Positions 1 through 9,920 of a stretch of 64,000 nucleotides of DNA are shown here, in pieces (positions within the stretch are counted from its first letter, which is position 1; every line of letters begins with the position of its first letter). This stretch comes from Oikopleura dioica (taxonomy: Eukaryota; Chordata; Appendicularia; Copelata; Oikopleuridae). The stretch covers positions 9,494,501 through 9,558,500 of the forward strand of contig OU015568.1 of the NCBI GenBank assembly GCA_907165135.1. Reading direction: 5' to 3'. The position numbers and the translations under genes are program-made. The notes beneath the pieces were generated by a model. It was not told the DNA's origin, searched no databases, and saw only the letters and a list, made by a program, of their open reading frames with translations.

Positions 1-353
1 TCGGCAGCAACATGATGCTTCCTCTGATGTTGATGAGCGGTGACAGCAGCAACGAAGTCCTCATGTTCTACATGATGATGCACGGAACCAAGCCCGTTTG
101 CGAGCCCACCCCAGTCGTTCCCGAACCAGCCATTGTCTACGTTGACCGAGAAATCACGACTCCAGCGCCAACGCCAGAACCAGTCATTGTCCAGCGACCT
201 GTTTACATCCAGCGACCTGTCTACATTGAGCGCCCTGAGCAGACCATCTACCGAACTTTCCAGCTTAACCCTGACGGAACAAAGACTCTTATCAACAGCG
301 AGGAAGGACCAGTCCAAGGCGGTCGACCTGTTGTCGGATCTCCTGAATACTAA
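1..353 (+). CDS. 3' end of a proline-rich protein (partial)
   Basis: The frame is open from the window edge and stops with TAA at 351-353, so only about 116 C-terminal residues are visible. It starts Met-rich and then becomes rich in Pro, Val and Arg, with a near-repeat of the motif RPVYI (RPVYIQRPVYIERP) and a run of PEP/PAP dipeptides. No domain is recognised. A polyadenylation signal follows at 515-520. The low-complexity composition suggests a structural or secreted protein, but function is not inferable. It converges on the HDAC gene on the other strand. Confidence 0.6.
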   Translation, partial: GSNMMLPLMLMSGDSSNEVLMFYMMMHGTKPVCEPTPVVPEPAIVYVDREITTPAPTPEPVIVQRPVYIQRPVYIERPEQTIYRTFQLNPDGTKTLINSEEGPVQGGRPVVGSPEY

Positions 354-514
354 GCTTCTCAACCAACCAGACTGACGATAAAATATCGAGCATCTGCCTT
401 TTCTGCTTTCAATTTTCCAAACCATCTTCTTCCGTAATTATTTTCAGATTCCACGCACCAATTTCAATTCATTCATTCTTATCTTCCTATTTGCCATAAT
501 ACCAAAACCAAAGA

Positions 515-520
515 AATAAA
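515..520 (+). terminator. polyadenylation signal AATAAA for the proline-rich gene
   Basis: AATAAA lies about 160 nt after the stop codon of the partial gene and about 40 nt before the end of the converging HDAC coding region. Confidence 0.5.
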
Positions 521-558
521 AAAAATCAAAAATAAGTTGGGTTTTATTCGTTACTTTT

Positions 559-2007
559 CTATTCAAAGCAAAGTTTTCTTCGTTTCGATCGAAAAGCAGG
601 TTTTCCCGGCCCCTTCATCGGCGACTTTCGTTTGTAAAAAGTCGAAATATTTTCGAACACTTCTTCAATATGTTTAGTAATAGCAGCAAATTCTTCATTT
701 GGGAGTTTCTTGGCAGTGTCGGAAGTGGTTGATTCTTTCAAGTTGGTGTTTGGGAAATATTCTAAGTAAAATTGATCTTCGTCGGGGATTTCGTCTGGGA
801 CTTTGAGAAACGAGCACATTGCGGTTATTCGCGTCCAAAGCTTTGCTGTGGCTGGAACGTTATATCCTCCGCCACCGAGGATCATCAAAGGGCAGGAAGT
901 GGAAATGAGGTATTGGATGATGTCAAGATAGCCCTGCTGCGTCACCCTGAAGTCGAAAGAAGTTTTTTCTGGTGGTGACAACGAAGACTTACCTCAACGA
1001 TTTATGCGGATCATTGAAAAGAGCGTCGCCTCCAGCCTGGCAGACGACGTAATCCGGGTTGTAAATAGAAAAAGCTTTCTTGATCGAATACTTTGTCAAA
1101 GCAACCCATTCTTCATCCCCGATTAATTCTGGCAAAGGAATGTTCACCGCAAAAGTCGCTTTCTCTTCATCATTCGGTCCACCAGTGCCAGGAAAGAAAC
1201 CGACAGCGTAATGATGAACGGAAATCGTTAGAACTTCTGAATTCTTGAACGCTTTTTCAACCGCATCACCGTGGTGGAGATCGAGGTCAATGTACATGAT
1301 TTTCTTGCTGAAAGTCTGGAGGGTTTTGATGGCGATGACGATGTCATTGATGTAGCAAAATCCGCTGGCCTTGTTTTCAAACGCATGATGCCAGCCGCCG
1401 CACCAGTTGAGTACGATTTTTCGCTTCTTCTCGGTCAACAACCGGGCGGCGGTTAATGATGTTCCAGCGAGAAGAGAAGCACGCTCAAGAAGGTTGTCTC
1501 GCGGAGGACAATCGTATGCGAGCCCGTATTTTTCCTCGTACTCTTCGTCTTTTGATTTTTGAAGGGCAAGGAGGTATTCGTTTGAGTGGGCCAGTGACAT
1601 CGTTTTGGCTGGGCATTGGTCGACTCGGTGGATGTAAATGCGATTCAACAAGCCATATGATTTGATCAGACTGTATGTCATCTAAAAAGAGTCATCTCAA
1701 GGGTATAAAATACTAAATCTACCTGGCACCGATCTTTAGTTTTGATTGTATCATCGATCAATTCTAACTCTGCATCGGATGGATAGATCAGTCCGGTCTA
1801 AAAAGCGGACAGCTAGAGGATGATTCCAGAGGGGAGAGGTACCTGAACGAATCTCTTCGGCGATTTACTCGGGGACAGCTTTATCTGCTCCTCAATCAGC
1901 TCTGCTCTATCCATGTACTTGGAATTTGCTTTTTATACCATTCTATTACTCAAAATCTAGCTTACCGCATTTTGATAGATATCATGTAAAAGTTTTGAAA
2001 ACCCCAT
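559..2007 (-). CDS. HDAC8: class I histone deacetylase, HDAC8-like
   Basis: Zinc-dependent deacetylase of about 422 aa. Exons on the minus strand: 2007-1966, 1917-1843, 1797-1723, 1681-993 and 946-559, separated by GT-AG introns of 48, 45, 41 and 46 nt in consistent phase. Visible landmarks are YGLAYDCP, the catalytic pair in GGWHHA (about residue 160), ASGFCYIND, the zinc-ligand motif DLDLHHGD (about 198), FFPGTG and LGGGGYN (active-site Tyr). The GFCY/FFPGTG signature and length fit HDAC8 better than HDAC1-3. The C-terminal tail is basic (KSPMKGPG, RSKRRK), longer than in human HDAC8 (377 aa) and looks like a nuclear localisation signal. One substitution is CQAGGDAL where human has LQLGADTI; the zinc-ligand Asp is kept. 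The 14-codon first exon is supported only by phase and splice sites. Confidence 0.9.
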
Positions 2008-2584
2008 TTTTAGTAAAGAAAAATGAAAATAAGGATGCTCAACCCTTTTTTACGCTTGGTTGAACAGATGATCCTCGGAGTCAGGTGACTTTGGAAAGTT
2101 AGAACTTCAAAAAATGGGAAATTTTATTATTTTTTATGTGGGTAATGGCGTTTGTACGAAGAGAATCGATACGAAAACTGAGTATTTTTCGAATCAATAG
2201 TGAATTTTCACAAATAAAAGCATTTTTAACTGGACAAAAGATGAAAGTTTTTGAAAGATAAAACTGTTTTAACACAAATATTCATTAGAAGCCTAGTTTG
2301 AAAAATCATAAAAGGATCAAGAAGAAATTTCTCTTCCCGAAAAGTTGAATCGACAGTGAAGTATGCTTTCAGGCACTTTCCGCTGCTGACGAATCAGAGC
2401 GCGCAGAAAATAGTCGAAGTTTGAAAAAAAGTCATTATGGTTCCTGATCGAGAGAAAAAAGGAATGGACAGAAATTCAAGATTGGAAGAGAATATGGAGA
2501 AATCGCATTTGAAATTGAAGAAAATTTCTAGATGTGACTATTTAAATTCAAATTGGGTTGCTTTCTGCTTTCGTTCGTAAAATT
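2008..2584. promoter_or_regulatory. divergent intergenic region, HDAC8-like / FN2-TSP1 receptor
   Basis: A 577-nt AT-rich gap between two divergently transcribed genes, so it presumably holds both promoters. A TATTTAAA box-like sequence at about 2540-2547 sits about 40 nt before the receptor ATG. No other gene or repeat was seen. Confidence 0.4.
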
Positions 2585-5171
2585 ATGAGAGTTAGTTCTG
2601 CGAATGAATCACTGCTTATGCTGCTGTTACTCTTTTTCAATCTGTCTTTTGCTTCGATTCTTCATTTCGAAGAAGACGGTGACGCCTGGGACGATACAGT
2701 TCCTTGCGACGCGCATGAGAACCCAACAGATCGCTGGGGCCTCGAAGGGACCGATATCCAGCTGGACTGTCAATGTCACAAGAAGATAAAGAAGTGGCAC
2801 GGGGCTATTTGGGCCGTCAACTTCACCAAGACCCAGGAAGAAATCAACAATCTCACCCGAAAACCGGAGAAGACAGCTTTTTATGGACCGAAAAACGGTG
2901 GCTCCAACACTCTCTCTCCCTTCATGATCGACGATCGACCCCCAAGCGACCACTATGTAAAGATTCACAAACCAAAGACAGCTAGAAATCTAACATGCCA
3001 GTTTCCGTTCACGAATTATGGCCGAGAATTCAATCAGTGTGTCGCATCTGGGAGACATAATCAGCTTTGCTGGTGCGCAACTCAACCTGGCGCTAGAATC
3101 GACGAACTTCCAACCTCCGAAACAGAACGAGGCTTCATTCCTCCTAAAGAAGGAGCGACGGCTATTCAGAAAAAGACTGTTTGGGACAATTGCCAATGCC
3201 AAAAGCACCAGAGAGGAATTCAAATTTGGACAAACGCGGAGCGAGGGAAGCCTTGGAAGCCAACTAAATGCGTCTTTCCGTTTGTTTACAGAGGGAAACT
3301 GTATGATCAGTGCATTGATTTGCCTCCCCCGAGTCCGGAAATCAACAACGCTGCGTTTTTCTGGGTCGATGTGGAAAGTGGACATGATAGTGAACTGAGT
3401 GCCGGGTCGATATTCAAAGGGTGTTACAGATTTTGTTCAGGTAATGAATAAATCTTCAATAAAATCCGGAATACATAAAAAAATCAGGTCTTTCAAGCTT
3501 CAACGACAATGGCCGCTGCGATCACTGTAATGGTTACTGTTGCTCGCTCGATCCCGTGCTCAACAACTGTCCCGAGAAGTACGTCAATTTGCTAAGAATG
3601 AAAAACGACGAACTCCCCCTTCTGAAAAAGCTCTCGACCTCAACTTTGTACTGCATTCATCAAGAAGGCTACAAATCGACAAAGTCTGGTTGTTGGTGCG
3701 GCATCAAGAGGCATGTCCGCGGATTCGACGATTGGGGCTACTGTCCGTGCGCCGAGCCGATTACTGAGGGAATCTGGCAGAATTGGTCGCAATGGTCGGA
3801 TTGCGCTAGTGACTGTTCGCGAATGAGCGTTAGATACAGAGCCTGTGCTTCCAAAAATCCGACGATAGGCTTTTCAGGTCCTTTTTTCAACCATTCCGTC
3901 TCAAACATGTTTTCAGGAAGTGCTACAGGCACGGATGTTCCAATTTGCGAAGGTCAGCACATCGTCCGACGTCAGTGCCATTGCCCAAATCACGAAACAA
4001 TCAGATCACGTGTTAAAATCCGCCAAATGGATCGCCAACTTGAGATAAAAACCTGAAGAGCTATGATGCCGGAAAATACTTTTGTATCAAGGAAACTGGA
4101 CAGCAGGATGATATTAAAACAACTGATATTATGGGAGAGATTAATTTGCACATTGTGGAGCTGAAGAAGATCGATATAGTGCTCGATTATGATGTAAGAC
4201 TGTTCATTCTGCAGTGTCAGTTTGTTTGACAATGATTTCAGCTCGATTCAAGTAAAGAATGGAAACTGTTGGAGGGAGACAAGTGTTCGATGTGTGGCGA
4301 TTTGGTCGGTGAAATCCAACAAATGGCGATTTGTTTCGAGCCAGGAGGAAAAGAGCCTTGCAAAAAAGTCCATAGCCAGTTAAAAATTGCTGCTTGCACG
4401 ATGCAATGTCCTCTCCATCTATCAGACGCCTTCGAAGTTCCTGCTACGGACGGCATTCCTGATCTTATGACCAAGTAAGAAGCGTTTTTTTATTTATATG
4501 AATTTGCTTTTGTAGACATGACATTTTCTGGCAAACTCAAGTCGTAACAGCCGGTGATTCTTTGCGACTTTTGTGCCAGAGTAGAACGAAAAAGAGCTTG
4601 ATGAATGCGCCTCTCGGCTGGGAATTTTCACCAAATGATGGGACGAAAGCGATTTCCCTTACAAGAATGAACGGTTTTTCGAAGGATCCGTATCTTGGCT
4701 TTATTTTACCAGACAACTCGTTGTTCATCGAGCGACTGAATTATACCCACTCTGGAATTTACAAAGTAGGGTTTCTTCTCTATCTGTAAATAATCCTTTT
4801 TAAAGTGCAAGTTGAAATGGGAAACGGTTTCAATGTATCTTGTTGAAGTCAACGGTCAAATGCTCAGATCGAGTCTAGATTTCTTGGAAAACGTCGCTTT
4901 CTGGTCAGGAGCCTTCTTCTCGTTTTTCATGTTCTTCTTGATGGCAATACCTGTTCTCTCAAGGAAGAAAATGGGAAGTCTGGAAAAAGTTTACGCGTTT
5001 GCGCTGAAGAAGGCAAACCAAAAAGCGTTTGACAAGGAAATGATGGAAACGGCAAGACGAGAAGGGATGGTGCTGTTTCGAGCGGAAGAGGAGGAAGATC
5101 CCTATTTGAAAGAATACAACAAAGAGTACGACGATATTCCGCAAGAAAATACGAGTGAAGAGACCAGTTAG
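2585..5171 (+). CDS. single-pass membrane protein with FN2 domains, a TSP1 domain and an Ig-like region
   Basis: Exons 2585-3440, 3488-4011, 4059-4193, 4242-4474, 4516-4765, 4806-5171 (GT-AG introns of 40-48 nt, phases agree) give 787 aa. Residues 1-25 are a signal peptide; the ATG at 2585 was chosen because the hydrophobic core follows directly. A first FN2-like module lies at about 138-166 (CQFPF..NQCVASGRHNQLCWC) and a second near 229-285 (CVFPFVYRGKLYDQC). A Cys-rich region follows, then TSP1 at about 383-440 (WSQWSDCASDC). Further on is an Ig-like stretch (SLRLLCQS ... HSGIYKC) and a transmembrane helix at about 697-717, with a 70-aa acidic tail. This looks like a cell-surface receptor or adhesion protein; I know no family with this order. 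A 39-nt in-frame segment at 3871-3909 has splice-like ends and may be an optional intron. Confidence 0.75.
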
Positions 5172-5246
5172 AGTCGATCAACTGAAACTGCCATTTATTT
5201 TATTATCATTACTCATTTAAATTATTTTTACAGTCATTGCCAAAAT

Positions 5247-5252
5247 AATAAA
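5247..5252 (+). terminator. polyadenylation signal AATAAA
   Basis: AATAAA lies 76 nt after the receptor stop codon and before the phosphofructokinase gene, so this gene probably ends with its own 3' UTR. Confidence 0.5.
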
Positions 5253-5410
5253 GCTCATCCTTATCATACGAATCAGTTTCCGCTCTGTTAAAATTATCGA
5301 TTTTTACTTTAAAATTTTCTTCTCGAGAACTCAAAATCAATTTGTTTTCGCTGAGTCCATAAATGCTCCGAATAAGTCAGTTTTGGGGAGTTGATAAAGA
5401 TCGCCAAAAA

Positions 5411-8400
5411 ATGGCGACACCAGTTTTTGAGCGAAAAACCGTTTTAACCGATGTCGATCCCAAGCTCATTGCTTCTCAAAAGTGAGTTTGAAATAACAGC
5501 ATAATTTTTAACGTGAGAGAAAGAGAGAAAACACCATGTTTCGGCGAGTTCCGCACACGCATCATGGGTTAGGGGATGAACAAGAATAAAAAGAAGAGCC
5601 TTAGGGGCGTCTGTAGCATAAGAAGCGTTAGTTATTTTCTCACTCTTGCGCATTTGGGCACATGCCAACGCGTGGGAGTTGCGCAATGATCCCCGTCGAT
5701 TGATCTGATCGTTGTACTCAGCAAGCGCAAAAATATCAATTTTTTCTTGTTTTTTGATTACGGAACATCGTAATTATGGATAATTATAGGCGGAGGCTCT
5801 CAGAGAGTCCCGAAAAGGAAGATGTTTTTGTTCCTCCGATAGTATTTCCTCGACGAGAAATATTGGAAGAGACATTACAATCGGTGTTTTAACCTCTGGT
5901 GGCGATGCTCAGGTACGTTTCGTTTTACGTAATCATCGTAAAAATGATGACCGAATTAGGGCATGAACGCTGCCGTCCGCGCCGTCGTTCGAATGGGAAT
6001 TCACTGCGGTTCGGATGTCTACGTCATTCAAGAAGGCTACCAAGGACTGATTGAGGGCGGCGACAAAATCCACCGAACAAAGTGGTTCGACGTCTCGGGC
6101 ATCATCGAACTTGGCGGAACAGTGATCGGCTCCGCCCGATGCATGGGATTCAAAGAACGCGAGGGTCGAAGAACTGCGTGTTTGAACTTAATCAAACGGT
6201 CGATCACCCATTTGTGCGTTATCGGCGGCGACGGTTCCCTCACCGGCGCGAACAAACTGCGAGAGGAATGGACTTCCCTCGTGGAAGAGCTCCACAGTTT
6301 GAACAAAATCACAGTCGAGCAAAAAGCGACGTACAAGAAACTCCACATTGTCGGCATCGTCGGCTCGATCGACAATGATTTCTGCGGCACCGACATGACG
6401 ATTGGCGCTGACTCGGCTCTCCACAGAATCGTCGATTGTGTTGATTCGATTGCGACGACTGCGCATTCTCATCAGCGAACATTTGTTTTGGAAGTGATGG
6501 GAAGGAATTGTGGATACTTGGCGTTGTGTGCGGCGCTTTCTTGTTGCGCCGATTGGGTTTTGATCCCGGAGAGTCCGCCAGAAGAAGGATGGGAGAACCA
6601 AATGTGTGAGCGGTTGAATCGAGCTAGGTAGGGTCGATCTGTAATTTGTGATGATAATTTGTTAATTCAGAGAGTACGGCAGTCGATTGAACATTATTAT
6701 CGTCGCAGAAGGTGCAATCGACCGAAATGGCAACGCGATTTCAGCTGATTATGTGAAAAAGATCTGTACGGAGCGTTTGAACCAAGACACACGAGTTACC
6801 GTCCTCGGCCACATCCAGCGTGGAGGCCGACCATCTGCCTTCGATCGAATTCTCGGAACGCGAATGGGTTGCGAAGCCGTTCTCGCGCTCCTCGATTCTA
6901 CCGACGAAACAGAAGCGGCAGTCATCGCGTTGAAAGGAAACCAAATGGTGAGAATTCCAATGATGGAGGCGGTCGCTGAAACGCAAGAAGTAGGAAAAGC
7001 GATTGCGGCAAAGAACTTCGCCCGAGCTATCGAGCTCCGTGGACGAACTTTCAACAGGAATTTAAAAATGTGGCGTGAGCTGGGAACACGTGATCCTTCA
7101 ATTCCACTCGACAGTGTTGGAAAAAAGAGAATCGGAATTGTGAACATTGGCGCGCCAGCTGGAGGCATGAATGCGGCGATCCGAGCAGTCGTCCGAACTT
7201 GCATCAATCAGAACCAAACGCCAGTAGTGATCAAGGACGGAATCGGAGGTTTATTGACGCCGAACAATGTCCACGAGTACAAATGGTGGGATGTGCGAAA
7301 CTTTACCGCTCATGGAGGTACTAGTGTCGGAACGTCGAGAAAAGTTCCATCGAATTTCGGAACAGCGAAGATCATCGAAGCCATCAAAGGGTACAAACTT
7401 GATGGTCTCTTGATCATTGGCGGCTACGAAGCTTGCACAGCAGCGAGAGAACTGATGGAAGGAAAGCTCTCCATCCCAGTCGTCGTGATTCCTGCGACGA
7501 TTTCAAACAACGTCCCTGGCACTGAATTCTCAATTGGTCCAGATACATCGCTCAATGCTATCATCGACGCTTTGGATAAAGTGAAAACGTCTGCGGCTGG
7601 AACACGACGACGAGTTTTCATCGTTGAAACAATGGGTGGCTTTTGTGGATATTTGGCGACTATTGCTGGAATCGCTGCTGGAGCGGACTCCGTTTACATC
7701 AATGAAATTCCTCAAGATATTTCTGTAAGGATCTCAGATTTTTCTCTTTTCATTTTTGTTTCAGGAAATTTCTCAGAACGTACGAAGCCTGATCGAAAAA
7801 ATGAAAGGGCCAATCAAGCGCGGCATCGTCATTCGAAATGAAAATTCTTCAAAGCACTACAACACCGAATTCTTGCACAATCTCTACGCCGCTGAGGGAA
7901 AGGGCGTTTTCGACGTGAGAACGATCACTCTTGGCCATATTCAGCAAGGAGGTGCGCCTTCTCCCTTCGACAGATCTTATGGAACTAAATGTGGACATAA
8001 TGGAGCGAAGAAAATTATTGAAATCTTGGAAAAAGGCGGCAAGCCGGAAGGAAAAGCCTACCTTGTTGGCATGAACCGTCGTCATGTAAGATCTGATTTC
8101 AGAATTTTGAACCGTTATGAGTTTTTAGATGGACTTTACTGAACTCTCCGATCTAAAATCTATCTCCGACTCTCCAAAACGGTAATTTCAAAGTCTCACA
8201 TGCCAAAATCAACTACTTTTTCAGCCGCCAAAAATCCGAGGAGCAGTGGTGGATCAATCTCGTTTCCATGCAGCGAATCATGGCGCACTATCACAACCTC
8301 GACTATCATACTGAAGTTATCGACGCTCCAAGACGGTAACAATTTTATCCGATTTCTGCTTTCTTCTGACTCTGTAGTCTTAGAAGCGAAATGGGCAAGC

Positions 8401-8504
8401 CGCCGATGACGATGCCAATTCGTCCTCCAAGCGCGTTGGACACCGCCGGTTCCTTCAACTTTGACCCTCGTTTGCTCGGAGACTCCGATGAAGACTCTGA
8501 TTAA
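5411..8504 (+). CDS. PFK: ATP-dependent 6-phosphofructokinase
   Basis: Committed step of glycolysis: fructose-6-phosphate plus ATP to fructose-1,6-bisphosphate, cytosolic. Exons 5411-5481, 5843-5912, 5960-6627, 6671-7724, 7765-8085, 8129-8181, 8225-8335, 8378-8504 give 824 aa, the usual animal two-lobe length. The N-lobe has [27 protein letters not shown] and [15 protein letters not shown]. The C-lobe repeats the fold with [15 protein letters not shown] and diverged sites. The end has EEQWWINL and an acidic, possibly phosphorylated tail (DSDEDSD). The start at 5411 joins exon 2 in phase through a 361-nt canonical intron. A second in-frame-looking ATG at 5776 inside that intron could be an alternative first exon only through a GC-AG junction, so I preferred 5411. 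Confidence 0.93.
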
Positions 8505-8659
8505 GATTTATCCTCTTCCTGTTTATTTAAAAATGACTGTACAAAAACATGCTTCTTCAACAAAAATTACACCAACAATGAAAAATATAAGTTTTCTTAT
8601 CAGTTCAAAGCTTCAAAAACTGACTTTTTTCTTTCAAAAGAATATCGAGTTTGAAAAAA

Positions 8660-9540
8660 ATGGGATCGCATGGAATGACCGACGATGAAATTCTAGTGTA
8701 CCTATTTGACGCGATCAAGAATCCCGAAGCCGTCAATTTTGCGCAGGTTTTGAACGACAGGCGCGTGAAAGAGTGCAGGGTGAAATATAATAACGACAAG
8801 TGGAATATGGTTTACGAGACGGTGGAGCTCTTCGCATACGGAACGTGGGAAGATTATGTGAGAGGAAGGCAGAATGGAAAGTATCTCGTGCTCGATGAAC
8901 TTTGCACAATGAATTTGAAGGTTTTGAGGTAGATTCTTTCAACGACAAAGGAAATCCTTTATTTCAATAATTTTCTAAAGTCTTATGACGGCAAGAAAAC
9001 AGCTAAATACAGGAGAAATTCCATACGATCTTTTATACGAAAGACTCGGCGTCGAACACGGGAACACTTGGGAGCTCGAGCAAATCGTCATCGGAGTGAC
9101 CCAGCGGGGGTTGATGAGTGGCTACGTCGACCAAGAAAAACAAACTGTCTTTATCAGAAATATCCTCACCCGTGATGTGCGACTCTCAGGTTAAAAGATC
9201 TTTCATGAAAAAATATTGAAAATGATTTTTATAGAAGCAGAACAGCTCGCAGAAAAGGCGAAGTCCTGGTGCGAGAAAATTCAAAACAAGCTCGATAAAA
9301 TGCGGAAAGCGGAACTCGAGGCAGATCAAAAAGACCTCGCACAATTCAATGCTAATGAAGATCACATTTACAAGCTCGATAAGACTTTTCAATATGTAAA
9401 GCTTCAAATGATCGGTAAAATACCAATTTTCTTCAAAAATTCAATTAGTTTTAGCTCAGGCGGGAGGAAGTAGTAGCTCTTCAAATCAGCCACGAACGAA
9501 GAAGACAAAAGTCAAGCCCACAAATATGATGACAACATGA
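8660..9540 (+). CDS. COPS7: COP9 signalosome subunit 7-like PCI protein
   Basis: Exons 8660-8928, 8981-9189, 9235-9414, 9455-9540 (introns 40-52 nt) give 247 aa, close to vertebrate CSN7A/B. Family landmarks are ELFAYGTWEDY (human LTVFAYGTYADY), a winged-helix-like stretch containing WELEQIVIGVTQRGLMSGYVD, and a Lys/Glu-rich coiled coil ending in a basic Ser-rich tail. CSN7 is a PCI-domain scaffold subunit of the complex that removes NEDD8 from cullins. It starts 155 nt after the phosphofructokinase stop on the same strand, with pyrimidine-rich CTTTCAAAAG ahead of the ATG. Confidence 0.8.
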
Positions 9541-9627
9541 ATTCAAAATTTTAAACACTGCTGATAAAAAATATTCTTCTTTGTTCGAGAACTCTTCACT
9601 TAATTTCTCACTCGAACGCGCAATTTC

Positions 9628-9629
9628 AG
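9628..9629 (+). promoter_or_regulatory. candidate trans-splice acceptor for the small ORF
   Basis: TTTCAG precedes the ATG by 8 nt with no upstream donor in frame. In a spliced-leader organism this is the expected acceptor of a downstream operon gene. Inference only. Confidence 0.35.
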
Positions 9630-9637
9630 AATTGAAG

Positions 9638-9784
9638 ATGACCCGCTGGGAGCCTCCAACAGTGAACACCCCTACCGTGAAGACTCAGTCTGACTTTCAT
9701 CGTAGCTACGATCTAACCGTCAGTGACGCAGCGCAACAGTGGAAGAAATACATGAAGCAGCTACAGAGTAAATATAAAAATTGA
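9638..9784 (+). CDS. small protein of unknown function (48 aa)
   Basis: ATG at 9638 preceded by a strong 3' splice-like site (CAATTTCAG ending at 9629), as expected for spliced-leader addition, only 97 nt after the COP9 subunit stop. The 48-aa product starts MTRWEPPTV, is rich in Thr, Gln and Lys, and ends with a basic helix (AAQQWKKYMKQLQ). No signal peptide, membrane segment or domain is recognised. A polyadenylation signal follows at 9850-9855, so a transcript ends here. It may be a small mitochondrial or complex subunit, but nothing in the sequence proves this. Confidence 0.5.
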   Translation: MTRWEPPTVNTPTVKTQSDFHRSYDLTVSDAAQQWKKYMKQLQSKYKN

Positions 9785-9849
9785 TGCCTGTTTTTCAATC
9801 TGAAATCTGCCAAAAAATTATTTCTCTGTTAGTACTGGTAAACAACTGA

Positions 9850-9855
9850 AATAAA
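9850..9855 (+). terminator. polyadenylation signal AATAAA
   Basis: AATAAA lies 66 nt after the small-ORF stop and 66 nt before the cyclin K ATG, marking the end of the upstream transcription unit. Confidence 0.5.
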
Positions 9856-9920
9856 GTCTTTTTTCCAAACAAGAGGCCCGTTTGTGCTGGCCTCACTTTT
9901 TTTACAATAATTTTGTTAAG

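Noticed and set aside
4012..4058. Apparent one-base frameshift in the FN2/TSP1 gene at an A5 run
   Set aside because: A canonical GT-AG intron of exactly 47 nt (4012-4058) joins the two frames, so no error is needed.
5444..5686. Minus-strand 80-codon frame
   Set aside because: It lies in the first intron of phosphofructokinase, with no acceptable composition or splice context.
5776..5842. ATG at 5776 (MDNYRRR) as the phosphofructokinase start, through a GC-AG intron
   Set aside because: ATG 5411 joins exon 2 in phase with a canonical intron. The alternative remains possible as a second promoter but is not preferred.
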